Below, one piece after another: positions 46,091-58,000 of a stretch of 64,000 nucleotides of DNA (position 1 is its first letter; the number at the start of each line of letters is the position of its first letter). This DNA is from Spirometra erinaceieuropaei. Its lineage: Eukaryota; Platyhelminthes; Cestoda; Diphyllobothriidea; Diphyllobothriidae. The stretch is from contig CACRXP010000147.1 in the NCBI GenBank assembly GCA_902702965.1, positions 1,141,137 through 1,205,136 of the forward strand, read 5' to 3'. A program made the translations under genes and the position numbers. The notes beneath the pieces were generated by a model that did no database searches, was not told the origin of the DNA, and saw only the letters and a list, made by a program, of their open reading frames with translations.

Positions 46091-46590
46091 GCTCGAACCT
46101 CATCACCACACATATCCTCATCAGGATACACAGCACACACGAGCGCGTCCCTCATCACTCAGCATAAGTACGGAATCGGTACCTATCAGGCAAGTTGGAT
46201 TTCTGCTCCCCGGCGACATTTCCATTTGGCCCCATTTGGCTACTCCAGCACAAGTAAGGTCGGGGCAGCCCACACCCCTGATGTGGGATCCTGGTGTTCA
46301 GCTTGGGGGTACGTCATGTGCATGGCACAGGCGGACGGGCTGTTTTTAGCTCTGTCAGCCACTGCATCCAATCTTAGCCTCAGTTGAAAGATTGGATCAG
46401 ACTGATGTAGGGGAGAGGGAAGAGAGAGAATAACACTCAGCGCATATTCCTTGCCATAAACCCTCTGACGCGTTTGAATGTATCACAGTACGCTAAAAGC
46501 TGTGGCTTAGAAGGCCGCCAGCGGACATGCCTCTGTGCCCATTTTGCCGTTGGGCTCGCGGTAATCATCGTCAGAAGTGACGTCCGAACT
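46091..46590. other. Probable 3' tail of the non-LTR relic, then unassigned
   Basis: The bases after the finger are rich in CAC/CAT triplets, as in the low-complexity tails of such elements. From about 46,400 nothing is recognised. Confidence 0.35.
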
Positions 46591-47009
46591 GTCAGCTTCC
46601 AAGTCAGAGACACGACCGTTGAATTCGCATTTAGCTGGTCTGATGTTTTAGAATCCCTCTGGAGGCCATCACAAGAGACAATAATAGGCAAAAGCAGCAG
46701 CGTTTGAAAAATGTTCTTGGCACTTAACCACACCTTAAATTAGCCGAATCCGCATTTGCCACAGAACACCATACAGTACGTATGCTAACTCATGAAGTGC
46801 CAACCGAAATTCGGAAATGCGTTTTTGTCTCGAAAGGATTGAGTAAGCAGGGTTGTAAAACTAATCATCGCACGGCATAAGTCTATGATAATTCAGTTAC
46901 CTCCGAATGCTGGTTTTTAAATGAACTTCCCTCCAGCTGCAGGCAAAAACCGCACTCTGTAAAAATTGACTACCTATGCAGCATGAAGTTTTCTCATTGA
47001 TTTTCGATG
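46591..47009 (+). repeat. Duplicated block X, copy 1
   Basis: Starts GTCAGCTTCCAAGTCAGAGA and ends TTGATTTTCGATG. It is repeated at 49,747-50,164 with a few percent differences. It contains the left terminus of the foldback element at 46,774. Confidence 0.9.
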
Positions 47010-47770
47010 TCCCTAAAAGTCCACTTATATTTCATGGAAAGCACGCATAAACATACTCATTCTTTTACTCGTTCGATAGGAAATTGCATCTTCGTCTAAT
47101 TTTATACTCGAAGGAGGTTAATAATCCGGTTTCAAAAAAGTTTCTTACTGTGGGACTTTTCAATACCGTGAAATGGCCCTTCATAAATCGTCATGCCTCT
47201 GCATTCACCAATGTGGCTTGTAAAGTTAACAATATGGATCAAATCCACGGCTACATTTTATGAACCGTATACGGCCGCCCTCTTTTATTACCGTAGAGCA
47301 ATATGGGGTTTTCCGTACGCGGAAAATATACCGCTTGTAATTTGGAAACCCTGAATCCAAGTGTAACGGTAGAGCGGGTTCAAAAGCAATCGAGAATTGA
47401 AAAAGTTTTTGAAAACCGAATTATGCGCTTCCTACGGATATAAGATTGGAAAAAGACGTAAGTGTCTACCCAAAAAGAAAACAAATGAATATTTTTATAG
47501 ACGTTTTTCATGAAATATAATTGGGCATTTAGGGCATCGAAAAACAGAGAGAAAAATGTGTGCTACTTAAGTAGTCATTTTTTACAGAGTGTAGTTTTTG
47601 CATGCAGCCGGAAGGAAGTTCATTCGAAAGCCGGCACCCCGTGGTAACTAAAATATTATAGAATTATGTTGCAGGCTGGCTAGTTTTACAACCATACTTA
47701 ATTAATCTTTTCGAAAAGAAAACTCATTTCGGAATTTCGGTTGACATTTCATGAGTTAGTCTACCTACTG
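46774..47770. mobile_element. Foldback element, complete copy (997 bp)
   Basis: The left end CAGTACGTATGCTAACTCAT and the right end ATGAGTTAGTCTACCTACTG are reverse complements with few changes, and each is bordered by TA (46,772-46,773 and 47,771-47,772). The inverted similarity continues through AAATTCGGAAATGCG, GGGTTGTAAAACTAATCATC, GAATGCTGGTTTTTAAATGA, GACTACC and further to near the centre at about 47,230. It is non-coding. TIRs starting CAGT with TA duplication fit a Tc1/mariner-type non-autonomous element with unusually long arms. Confidence 0.85.
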
Positions 47771-48414
47771 TACTTGTTGCGACGATGGCTCAGTCACCTG
47801 CCGGAGAGTCGTTAATTAGCGCTGTTTTGTTAGTGACACTGGTGTGAGTTACTCGGCCGTTTGGCTGGAATCACTTTCACCCTACCCTGCACAAGCAAAA
47901 TCCTAACGTGTAATAGATAGTGGGAGTTGATTGCGTCTTCTGTTCAACTGAGAGCCAGTGAACTCTGATTCAGGTGGCTCGCGACTCACGCTGTTGTTAT
48001 CGCTCATGGGACTTTCGGCTTCTCAAAACTCGTGATTGTAGCTTGAGCCCGGGAATTGAATAACAACTTGAAACTTGTCGTAATTCACTCCTGCTACTGA
48101 TGTTTGATCCTTCAGATTCTCTTACTTAATTACATTGCTCGCAAAAAAGCCAGCTCCGGTTAACTAAGATTCCTGCCTTGACAGAGGGTATTTTTGGTCG
48201 AAACATACCCACCAGAAGCTTTGCCTCTCGCCTCCGTGTCTGCGGCATAAAGAGACGACTGATGACATTCGAGACTTCTTTAATTCACAGCAACGATCGG
48301 CAAACTTGAGTTCAATGCGGTCTGATCGCTCTCTCCATGTCCTTATATGTGCCTGTTAGCGACAAGTTGCGCGAGCCATTCGCCCTGTGGATCTTTTGAA
48401 GATACTGTAATCTC

Positions 48415-49239
48415 GCAGACTTGTTTTTGGGTTCGCTTTAGCGTGTCTTCCCGCACCGACAGACCACCAATACGCAAATGAGTTTGTGGTTGATTGGGTA
48501 ACAACTATTGACGCTCAATTTTTGGGCCCTATCTGTCGCTTTTCTGTATACTTCGAATTTTCGACAACCACAATCTTCATATCGGACGAAGGCGGCTGCT
48601 AATTTTCTGTTCTTGCCCTCTCTCTCTGTGACGATGAAGGTATGAATGGTAGGGGCGTTCACCGAATGTTCTTACTGAATTCACTCATTCCGTTGTGCCT
48701 TACGGGTTCTCTCCCGAGCCCAACCAGCAGCCGCACAGCGGCGCATGATATAGGCAGATGAAGGTATCACCCAATTATCATGCCTTAAGTTTTGGTGTAT
48801 TGTGTGAGGTGATCAAGGATTCTAACGGCCATAGGACGGCCCAGGCTATATGAAAATAGAAGTCAGCGGACCCATTACCACCGCTTTCATCTGCAAGTGG
48901 AGTTTTTGTTAAACGTGAAGTGCATTTCAAGGTAGGATTTCATGACTTGGAGTATTTGGACGCATCAAAAACGGCTCTCCGTTTCATCCTATTTGCTCCA
49001 GTCTGTTTCCTGCAGAACCTTTAGTGTTCTAGACCAAACCGCCATGGAAAGCTTAGCAGTTTCTGTGTCCTCCTAACTTACAACAATTTTAAAATCAAAA
49101 AGGACTATCAACAAATTATAAATACGCATTTGTCATTGTTTTTCAATGTTTGTCGTTGTATCCTATCTCCCTACTCTGTTGTCAGTTACATCAAACCGCA
49201 AATAATTGACTTTTCATAAAGGCATTTACTATTTGATAG
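48415..49239 (+). repeat. Duplicated block Z, copy 1
   Basis: Starts GCAGACTTGTTTTTGGGTTC and ends CATTTACTATTTGATAG immediately before the ambiguous base. It matches 50,164-50,986 with a few percent substitutions and small indels. A 74-codon frame on the minus strand (48,438-48,662, REGKNRKLAAAFVRYEDCGC) is open in this copy only. The block ends with the dispersed repeat also seen at 31.7 kb. Confidence 0.9.
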
Positions 49240-49240
49240 N
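49240..49240. other. Ambiguous base N at a junction
   Basis: This is the only N in the window. The left side continues as block Z (its other copy goes on with GTGCCCATAGC at 50,987). The right side begins block W (its other copy is preceded by TGCGCTG at 52,643). N therefore marks the exact change from one repeat to another. Confidence 0.98.
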
Positions 49241-49741
49241 GCAGTTAAGCCACATGCTGCGATGCGCCTAAGCGGCTCTTGAAGCTGCGAGTAGTCTTTT
49301 TTGCCTGTTCACACCCACTCCTCCCTCTCTGCCTCTCTCTAGCACAAAAATTTAAAAATTTGGATTAGATTGCAGTTGGTAGCCAGGAATGGGCAGGCAG
49401 ATGGCGGGGTCCCTGTCTTACAGGGATGGTGGGAAAGGGGGTTATATGGGTGGGGTAAGTGGACGTGCTGCTGCACGAATGCTCGAGTTTCGGGGAAAAA
49501 TAAAGTAAACGAAATAAAGTGTTCGGAAGTTTTAGAGAGGTAGAGTAATGGCAGAAATTAAAGAAAATCGGCTGAAAACAGCACAGCCTGCGGAAAACGG
49601 AAAAGGTAAGTAGTGATAGGATAACCCTAACCTTGACCTTAAAGTTAACCTTAACCCGAACCTTAATCATAACCCTAACCGTTAACCATTAATCGTCAAC
49701 CGGTAACCCTAACCCTGAGGTCGAACCCCAACCCCAACCCC
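49241..49741 (+). repeat. Block W, copy 1, containing a truncated telomere-like TIR element
   Basis: Identical by eye to 52,644-53,141 over about 500 bp, including a 101-codon minus-strand frame of no recognisable function. From 49,362 it contains the left terminus (GGATTAGATTGCAGTTGGTA) and part of the telomere-like element. The right terminus is replaced by block X copy 2. Confidence 0.95.
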
Positions 49742-49746
49742 GATCA

Positions 49747-50164
49747 GTCAGCTTCCAAGTCAGAGACACGGACATTGGTTTCGCATTTTACTGGTCTGAG
49801 GTTTTAGAATCCCTCTGGAGACCATCAAAAGAGACAATAATAGATAAAAGCAGCAGCGTTTGAAAATGTTTTTGAGATCTAACCACACCTTAAATTAGCC
49901 GAATCCGCATTTGCCACAGAACACCATACAGTACGTTTGCTAACTCATGAAGTGCCAACCGAAATTCGGAAATGCGTTTTTGTCTCGAAAGGATTTAGTA
50001 AGCAGGGTTGTAAAACTAATCATCGCACGGCATAATTCTATGATAATTCAGTTACCTCCGAATGCTGGTTTTTAAATGAACTTCCTTCCGGCTGCATGCA
50101 AAAACCGCACTCTGTAGAAAATGATTACCTATGTATCACGAAATTTTCTCATTGATTTTCGATG
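49747..50164 (+). repeat. Duplicated block X, copy 2
   Basis: Same sequence as 46,591-47,009 with scattered substitutions. It contains only the left end of the foldback element and then jumps directly to block Z. Relative to the first copy about 1.4 kb (47,010-48,414) is absent, including most of the foldback element. Confidence 0.9.
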
Positions 50165-50986
50165 CAGACTTGTTTTTGGGTTCGCTGCAGCGTGTCTTCC
50201 CGCACCGACAGACCACCAATACGCAAATGCGTTTGTGGTTGATTGGGTAACAACTATTGACGCTCAATTTTGGGCACTATCTGTCGCTTTTCTGTATACT
50301 TCGAATTTTCGACAACCACAATCTTCATATCGGACGAAGGCAGCCGCTAATTTTCTGTTCTTGCCCTCGCTCTCTGTGACGATGAAGGTACCAATGGTAG
50401 GGGGCGTTCACCGATCGTTATTTCGGAATTCACTCATCCCGTTGAGCCTTAGGGCTCTCTCCCGAGCCCAGCCAGCAGCCGCACAGCGGCGCATGATATA
50501 GGCAGATGAAGGTATCACCCAATTGCCATGCCTCAAGTTTTGGTGTATTGCGTGAGGTGATCAAAGATTCTAACGGCCACAGGACGGCCTCGGCTATATG
50601 CAACTAGAAGTCAGCGGACCCATTACCATCGCTATTATCTGCACGTGAAGTTTTTGTTAAACGTGAAGTGCATTTCAAGATAGGATTTCATGACTTGGAG
50701 TATTTGGGTGCATCAAAAACGGCTCTACATTTTATTCTATTTGCTCCATTCTGTTTCTTGCAGAACTTTTAGAGTTCTAGACCAAACCGCCTTGGAAGGC
50801 TTAGCAGTCTCTGTCTCCTCCTAACTTGCAGCAATTTTAAAATCAAAAGGACTATCAACAAATTATAAATACGCATTTGTCATTGTTTTTCAATGTTTGT
50901 CGTTGTATCCTATCTCCCTACTCTGTTGTCAGTTACATCAAACCGCAAATAATTGACTTTTCATAAAGGCATTTACTATTTGATAG
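50164..50986 (+). repeat. Duplicated block Z, copy 2
   Basis: Diverged copy of 48,415-49,239. The 126-codon frame running across the X/Z join (50,121-50,501) exists only because the two blocks were brought together, so it is not taken as a gene. Confidence 0.9.
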
Positions 50987-51169
50987 GTGCCCATAGCTAG
51001 CGAATTATACGTTATGAACCAAACTGTGTCTTCATCTGAAGATTGGTCGCTTTTCCAACACAGCATAACTTTCGGGGTGGACGGTTTCTGCCCAAAGAGG
51101 GTTTTAATGTGCGTTTTAAAACCCTTCTTCTGATAGATCACGAACTGTAACTATGCGATGGGAGCTCCA

Positions 51170-51775
51170 ACAGCAGCGGAATGCACCTCGCGAGAACGGA
51201 TACCCAGATAGACTTATCCTCCGAAAACCGTCGAAAAGCCCACTGTTGCAACTGCCAAAAAGAAAGATGTATTCATGACACTGCCTTTTGCAGGGGACGC
51301 AGCGAGCGAACTAGTCAGAAGGCACTTAACTACAGCTATCACGAGAGCATTCGCCGCGGCGAATTTACGCGTATGTTCTACAAACTCTCCCCTCCTACGT
51401 TTGGGAGGTAAAGACAGACTACCGTTGGAGGCCACATCAATGTGCATCTGCTCATTCACTTGCACTTGTGGAGCGGGATACATCGGCCGTACGACGAGAC
51501 GCCTGGTAAAGAGGGTGCGTGAGCATATGCCCGCCTGGTAGACAGAAGTGAGACCCGATCGCTTTCGGGTTCTATTATTGCACATTTAATCGATACGGAT
51601 CACCGAGTCGATGCCAAGGAAGCATTTCAGGTTGTCTACCGGACATTAACTAGCTTCCCTAAAGGCCCACGCCAACGTGTGCTAGCAACGGCCGAGGCAG
51701 TGGCTATACGGCTAGCGAATCCGTTGTTATGCTGTCAGAAAACCCTGACACAAGCGTCCTCTCTGCCGTGGTCAA
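51170..51775 (+). pseudogene. GIY-YIG endonuclease end of a second PLE lineage, broken
   Basis: Family-like segments in order are ENGYPDRLILRKPSK (51,190-51,240, one frame), then TLPFAGDAASELVRRHLTTA and LPLEATSMCICSFTCTCGAG, YIGRTTRRLVKRVREHMPAW, a stop at 51,539, and in another frame SGSIIAHLIDTDHRVDAKEA and LATAEAVAIRLANPL. The CTCG..YIGRT..R..EH arrangement is the Cys-containing GIY-YIG domain of Penelope-like elements, but it differs markedly from the CNCG..YVGETG version at 1-2 kb. No reverse transcriptase motifs were found upstream, so this is a 3'-end fragment. Confidence 0.8.
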
Positions 51776-52643
51776 CGCCAACCTCAAGTGATGACGACAT
51801 GCCGCCTCAAATTCCTAATTACAGTGATGGGTACTCCGTGTACTCAATCCAAGAACATCACTTAAAGACTCTCTTACCCCCTCCCCTAGTTCTAAGGGTC
51901 AAAACCCGCAAACCTCGTCACGCGGACGACGTGGGGAAGATGAGTGTTAATGACTTAATAGCCCTTCAGGCACCTATAAACACTGTTGATTTTGTACATT
52001 TACATTCCTTCTTGTAACTGTACTGACCTGACGAAGAAGTACCGAAAACACCTGTTTGTCAACTTGACTTTTCAAATGTAACATGGAACTAAAATACGAG
52101 GTCTCGAATTGTATGATGTCAAATTCTGTATGATTCATCCTCCCCACCTCACCCATTCCCTTTGATGTTCTCTTTGAACAAGCGTTAAGAATATCAATCC
52201 TGATCTACTGACACACGTTTACGGAGACTTGCACAAAAAGGGCTTGATCCATCACTCAGGAATGACGTTGGGCGTAGCTCAGGAGTCACCACTAAAGCAG
52301 TTTCCGCCCTCCCATCTGTACCGATTTACTCCCACGCACCCAAAACTAGGGAGGAGGAGGGGGGCTGCTCTGGCAAGTCCTGAAATGTATCAAATGCGCA
52401 CAGATCATCGAGAGCACGAGGCTTGTGGACCTTTGTAGGGTTTCTGACGTCTTTAATGCGCAACCTGTTGTTGGCACGAAGGTAGGGTCAACGCATTCCC
52501 GGCAGGCGATAGGATCCGTCATCATGTGGACTGGTCTTGCCATGACGACAGTGTACTTCATCCTGGCGCGTGATTACACGTTCCTGTGCGGGCGTGAAGA
52601 AGGTGTGGCAGGCACATCAACTCAGTCCGACAGCAGTGCGCTG
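51776..52643. other. PLE 3' flank, otherwise unassigned
   Basis: CTGACGA occurs at about 52,030 followed by CGAAAACACC, which may be a ruined hammerhead, but there is no GUC and no helix II. The rest shows only conflicting short frames. Confidence 0.3.
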
Positions 52644-53141
52644 GCAGTTAAGCCACATGCTGCGATGCGCCTAAGCGGCTCTTGAAGCTGCGAGTAGTCT
52701 TTTTTGCCTGTTCACACCCACTCCTCCCTCTCTGCCTCTCTCTAGCACAAAAATTTAAAAATTTGGATTAGATTGCAGTTGGTAGCCAGGAATGGGCAGG
52801 CAGATGGCGGGGTCCCTGTCTTACAGGGATGGTGGGAAAGGGGGTTATATGGGTGGGGTAAGTGGACGTGCTGCTGCACGAATGCTCGAGTTTCGGGGAA
52901 AAATAAAGTAAACGAAATAAAGTGTTCGGAAGTTTTAGAGAGGTAGAGTAATGGCAGAAATTAAAGAAAATCGGCTGAAAACAGCACAGCCTGCGGAAAA
53001 CGGAAAAGGTAAGTAGTGATAGGATAACCCTAACCTTGACCTTAAAGTTAACCTTAACCCGAACCTTAATCATAACCCTAACCGTTAACCATTAATCGTC
53101 AACCGGTAACCCTAACCCTGAGGTCGAACCCCAACCCCAAA
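52644..53141 (+). repeat. Block W, copy 2
   Basis: Identical by eye to 49,241-49,741. Here the telomere-like element inside it is complete. Confidence 0.95.
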
Positions 53142-53378
53142 GGCAAGCCATCATCGTAAACCTAGACCCTAACACTGAAGCTGGACCCTATTACGCAAAT
53201 CCTAATCCCAAATCGTAGCCTACGCCTAACCGTAACCCTTAATAAACCCAACAGCCAGACCTAAACGGCCGACCTACCTCACGCAGTAGAAGCACTAGAC
53301 AAGGTAAACACACCAACTCATAACAAGTACGTCGATAGTATCAACGTACAGTGCCTGGCTACCAACTGTGATCTTACC
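52765..53378. mobile_element. Telomere-like TIR element, complete copy (614 bp)
   Basis: The left end GGATTAGATTGCAGTTGGTA and the right end CCTGGCTACCAACTGTGATC plus TTACC are inverted repeats. The flanks AAAAATTT (52,757-52,764) and GAAAATTT (53,379-53,386) match at 7 of 8 positions, which agrees with the exact 8-bp duplication of the copy at 3,723. The body has a non-repetitive part (52,790-53,020) and then degenerate CCCTAA/CCTTAA units. No protein is encoded. Confidence 0.85.
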
Positions 53379-53386
53379 GAAAATTT

Positions 53387-54119
53387 AGCCACAAGTTTCA
53401 TTCGAGTAAGAAAATATCACGAGTCTGTCAGAAACCTCAGTTTCTTGTGGCTGAAAGACAGGATGTAGGCTCAGGGTTAGAAATACTGGAAAGACCCAGG
53501 GTCACCTTAATATTTCTCAGGAATGTAAGTTTATTGACTCAGCACCACCTGCAACCCTCCCAGCTGCTGGTTCCTTCAACATGACAGTTTGCTATCCAAG
53601 CCTGAAAACTGACCAGATCGATCGTTTTTCGCATAATTCATACACGAAAATGTCGCACTTGTTGCTTTACAACGCAAACGCACAGTGTTGACGCCGCACG
53701 TATTGTACGTTTCCTTATCTGAATTTGATGTAAAATTCACAACACAGAAACCGGATTATCTTAACCTTTCTGCTCTGGAAAATCTTTAAAGGCCTATTTT
53801 ATGAGAGTGGTACAATCAAAAATCTTTACTTTTCGGAAGGACAACGGTGGAATAAACACTTATTCCTAGTCATTTTTAAGGACAACTTCGACTGCTTAAA
53901 ATAAGAAATAAAAAGGACGGACGGGCGAAGTGGATAATTGCCTTTCTGAGCCACTTATAATGGCTTGGTAGTGGGATGGGTCATCTTAATCCAAAGGATT
54001 CCAAAAAATTCAATTACACCAACGGATGGTTTTGGGAACCACATCATGTTCATTCTTTCATCAATAAAGAGGAATTAAGGAGGTGAATGAATATAAATGC
54101 CTTTTTTCTCAGGAAACTT
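53387..54119. other. No gene recognised
   Basis: AT-rich with no long frames. Confidence 0.4.
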
Positions 54120-54121
54120 TA

Positions 54122-55073
54122 CAGTAGGTGGGCTAACTCATGAAATGTCAACCGAAATTCCGAAACGCGTTTTCGTTTCGAAAGGATTAAGCAAGCAGGG
54201 TTGTAAAACTAGTCAGCCTGCAAAATGGTTCTATAATATTTTTAGTTACCACTTGGTGCCGGCTTTTGAATAAACTTCCTTCCGGCTGCATGCAAAAGCT
54301 ATACTCCGGAAAAAATGACTACTTATATAGCATGCATTTTTCTCATAGATTTTCGATGCTCCTAAAAATCCAATTATATTTCGTAGAAAACATGTATAAA
54401 ATATTCATTCCCTCGGTCATTCGGTAGAGAATTACGTCTTCTCCCAATTTTATACTCGAAGGAAGGGTATAATTCGGTTTTCATAAACTTTTCTATTTCT
54501 TTTCAAAACTACAAGCCATATATTTTCCGCGTACGGAAAACCATACATCTTTCTACGGTACTAAAGGGAGACTATATAGGGTTCATAAAATTTAGCAGTG
54601 GAATTGATCCATATGGTTAACTTTACAAGCGCCATTGGTAAATGCAGAGACATGACGATTTGTTAACGGCCATTTCACGGTATTTCAATTTCGACTTTAA
54701 TAAACCTTTTTAAAACCGAATTATATCCCTCTTTCGAATACTAAATTGGGAGAGGACTTCAATTATCTACCGGATGAGCGAAAAAATGAACATTTTTTGT
54801 GCACGTTTTCCATGAAATATAATCGGACTTTTAGGGGCAATGAAAATCAAGGAGAAAAATTAATGCTACATAAGTAGTCATCCTTTACAGTGTGTCAATT
54901 TTGCATGCAGTCGGAAGTAAGTTTATTCGAAAGCCGGCATCGTGGCGTAGCTGAAATATCATATAATTATTTTGCAGGCTGACTGGTTATACAAAGCTAC
55001 TTAATTAATCTTTTCGAAACCAAAACGCATTTCGGAATTTCAGTTGGCATTTCATGAGTTAGTCCACCTACTG
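54122..55073. mobile_element. Foldback element, complete copy (952 bp)
   Basis: The ends CAGTAGGTGGGCTAACTCAT and ATGAGTTAGTCCACCTACTG are inverted repeats, with TA on both sides (54,120-54,121 and 55,074-55,075). The arms run almost to the centre at about 54,600 with matching blocks such as ATTATATTTCGTAGAAAACA against TTTTCCATGAAATATAATCG. It is the least damaged copy in the window together with 46,774-47,770. Confidence 0.88.
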
Positions 55074-55075
55074 TA

Positions 55076-58000
55076 ATTGCATTCTCATCTATTAGACACA
55101 AGATTTGTTTATGTGAGCATTGACGATTTTTTCCAACGTTCATCGGTTAGCAGCTTCAGGTCGAAATTACTTGAATCGTATCAAGTGTTTTAAAGTTTTT
55201 TAATGTCGGAATTAAAAGGTAAAGACGAGCAAACCCTCTGTCCAACATTATCACTGACCTCGTTGACAGTCATAGTCATTTCACAGTGACCTCCGCAGAC
55301 CCAATACTGCAAGATGCGGTAAATCAGAAAGATTTATTGCAAAAAAAGTAACCAAGCAGACACCGACGTACTGCGAAGACATAATCCTCACAGGTCAAAG
55401 AATTAAAAGGGGTATCTGCGGCAGGAGGCTTATTCATCAATACGCACGGTTACGGCCAACTGAGTCGCAGATATTCGCAGATAGCAGTCTCATATCGATT
55501 TATTTTAGCTCATAACAGCAAATATATTAAAGTGTCTATAACGCAATAAGTCGCATTATGTTTGTGACAGTGGTTAAGACAACTTGTAAACCATTTTGAA
55601 GATGACTGATGCCTAACTTCACCTCGAACATCATGTTAACAAGCTCTAGGTTGTCACCAAAATTATTTCTAGCAGCCGCCATTTTATAGACGGTCATGTT
55701 GTTTAACTGAAAAGACTGCTCCAGTCCAAGCCAGTTCGGTATTCGTACCCAACGTTTGACGCCATGTTGAACATCAACCGCTCATCGCGGTTGGTCACAT
55801 CTTCTTTTTCAGTAAGGGAAGGGATTAAACTGGAAACATCAATAGATTCTCTCAGCAAGATAACGAGCTCCTTTACAGTTTTAGAAATTCCCAGAAGAAA
55901 AACACACTTTCTGCAGTGGGAAATTTCTCGTCAGCGCCAAATTTCGTTGCTTGCAAAGAAATTGTTGGGACAGTATAGTCAAATAACTTAGAAGTGCATG
56001 TTTTGGTTGGCTAATATGTGCAAAGTGATATAGCCCCGGACATTTATTTGAGCAAAACAGAGAACTTAACTTCATGTCCCTTGACAAATAATGTATTGCA
56101 AGTTAAGAAAAGGATTTCCTCAACGTTAGGCCTCTTCGATCGGCCTTAAAATCAGAGTGCTTAATAGGTAATATGCTGAGTGACTGTGTCTCACTAATCC
56201 GTTGTGTGTTAATTTGGGACAGATGTGTGAGCCAAATTCCCAGGTGGCGTAATGTTCGTAATAGCAGTTGGCAGTTCAATGATGGGGGATTTGCCTTGAA
56301 ACTCAGAGGACGAAGAGTTCGGATCATAGATCCGGGTTGTAGGGTATGACGTTTCAGTTTTGGGCGTTTTAGGCAGCTCATGCCGTTAACAAACGTCTGC
56401 CTTAATTATCACTTCCGATCGAGTTCAGCTGAAGGGGCAACGTTGCTCACGAGAATGGCTTCCATCTAGGATACAATAAAGCCAGTGTGACCAAGAACAT
56501 TAGGTTTTTCTCATTTGGGCCAGGTTCATCAGCAAAAGAAACCTACAAAGGAGGGCGTAGGATTCGCAAAAACTTTAATCAAAGAAAATGATGGGAAAGA
56601 TGAATTCTGTTTAGAGGTCAAAATTCAGTAAGAGGAATACAGTCAAGTTAAAACTTCATAAGCCAGCAGACTGGAACCAGTAAGATTACCCATGCTGTGT
56701 TCCAGCTCTCGATGCACGGATTAAGATCCGTATCTAAACTTTTAACCGTTATGTTTATACTGAAACGCACATTGTTTCCACAGACCTTTTTTTACTTTCC
56801 AAAAATAGGATGATTAAAAAGAAAACTGATTCAAGCTGCCTGTTTGTTCAGGCTTTTTAGTTTTGTCGAATCTGTCTTATAATCACTAAGCCTGCTTTAT
56901 CGGGAATTCTGCGATAAGACTCGCTCAACTTTAAAGATACCAAATGCGGTCCCGAACGAGGAAAAAGTGCAAATTAATTTCATGGTAGAAAAGTCCCTTT
57001 TGCTTATACAAAATGACATGTTTATAATTACATCTGCTGATTCTGTTTTAATTTATCGGTGACTGACCGGCCTAGACAAAATGTGACCTTATGAAAACCT
57101 TTATTTCTAAGAGGTGCCTATCGGCGAAATCGGGCCAAATCCTGTTTGCCTTATTGAACCGAATCTTAGGCAATGTAAATCTGCAAAAAAATAATGAATT
57201 CTCGAGAAGCCGTTCTGGAAATTCATACTCAGAATGTAGGCTTTTGACAAACCGCCACAACTGACAATACACAAATCCTTAAAGGATATTTGAATGCAAA
57301 CTTCACTAAAAGACCATTTTGGCATGCTAGTTTGTCTGCTCTGTCAGGAGGGGCATTCTGTACGTCTGAAACGGAACTTTTCTTAAGTACAGCCATTTTT
57401 GACGTCTTTTGAATTTCCCGTTTATTTTAAGGGGATCAGTATTTCTTGACAGCGTAATAATACCCTTAAAATTTCTTTTACGTTTTCAATTCTCTTAAAA
57501 TCTTTGCTTGCTTATGTAGATATTCGGGTCATTCATTTTTACCGGTTTAAGAGTGATTAGTAATCACTAGTGAATCCCGATACCTCCAATCAGACACCTG
57601 TTGTATTTGCAGACGTGCATATTACTTGTCAATGCATTGGCCGCATTTGAGTCGGCATTTCTATTTCTTTCATTTGCAAATGAACATGTTCCACTTAGAT
57701 GCAGAAACTGATTACCTGTCCAACTGCAGCTCGACTTCTTTCTTTTTTTATTTACAGGCGACGTTCCAACTGCAGCGTCCCCGCGTCCCTGATGGAAGTA
57801 AAATTCTCACTTCAGTTGCTCACCACAAAAATGGCGAAATTTAACAGTCCTCATTTTGACAGGTTATGCTGTTTGGAGATTTTTTTCATATCGGAGAAGA
57901 CGAGTACCTTGTCGATCAGTAGGCTGCTGTGGCATGTAAAGTATAAAAAATAGGGCCCAGTAAGCCTAATGTAAAGTGGCCAGAGAAAGGCCATAAAAAA

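Noticed and set aside
49365..49670. 101-codon frame identical to that at 52,768-53,073, looking conserved
   Set aside because: Identity comes from duplication of the whole 500-bp block W; the frame includes the terminus and repeat core of a non-coding transposon.
50121..50501. 126-codon frame with hydrophobic start
   Set aside because: It spans the junction of two repeat blocks and is not open in the other copy, so it is a product of rearrangement.
52020..52060. CTGACGA ... CGAAAACACC as a hammerhead behind the second PLE lineage
   Set aside because: The cleavage triplet and helix II are missing; only the core string fits, which can occur by chance.
57626..57953. Host exon behind a strong splice-acceptor-like site
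   Set aside because: The frame after the acceptor is short and matches nothing known; a pyrimidine tract with CAG is common by chance in AT-rich DNA.
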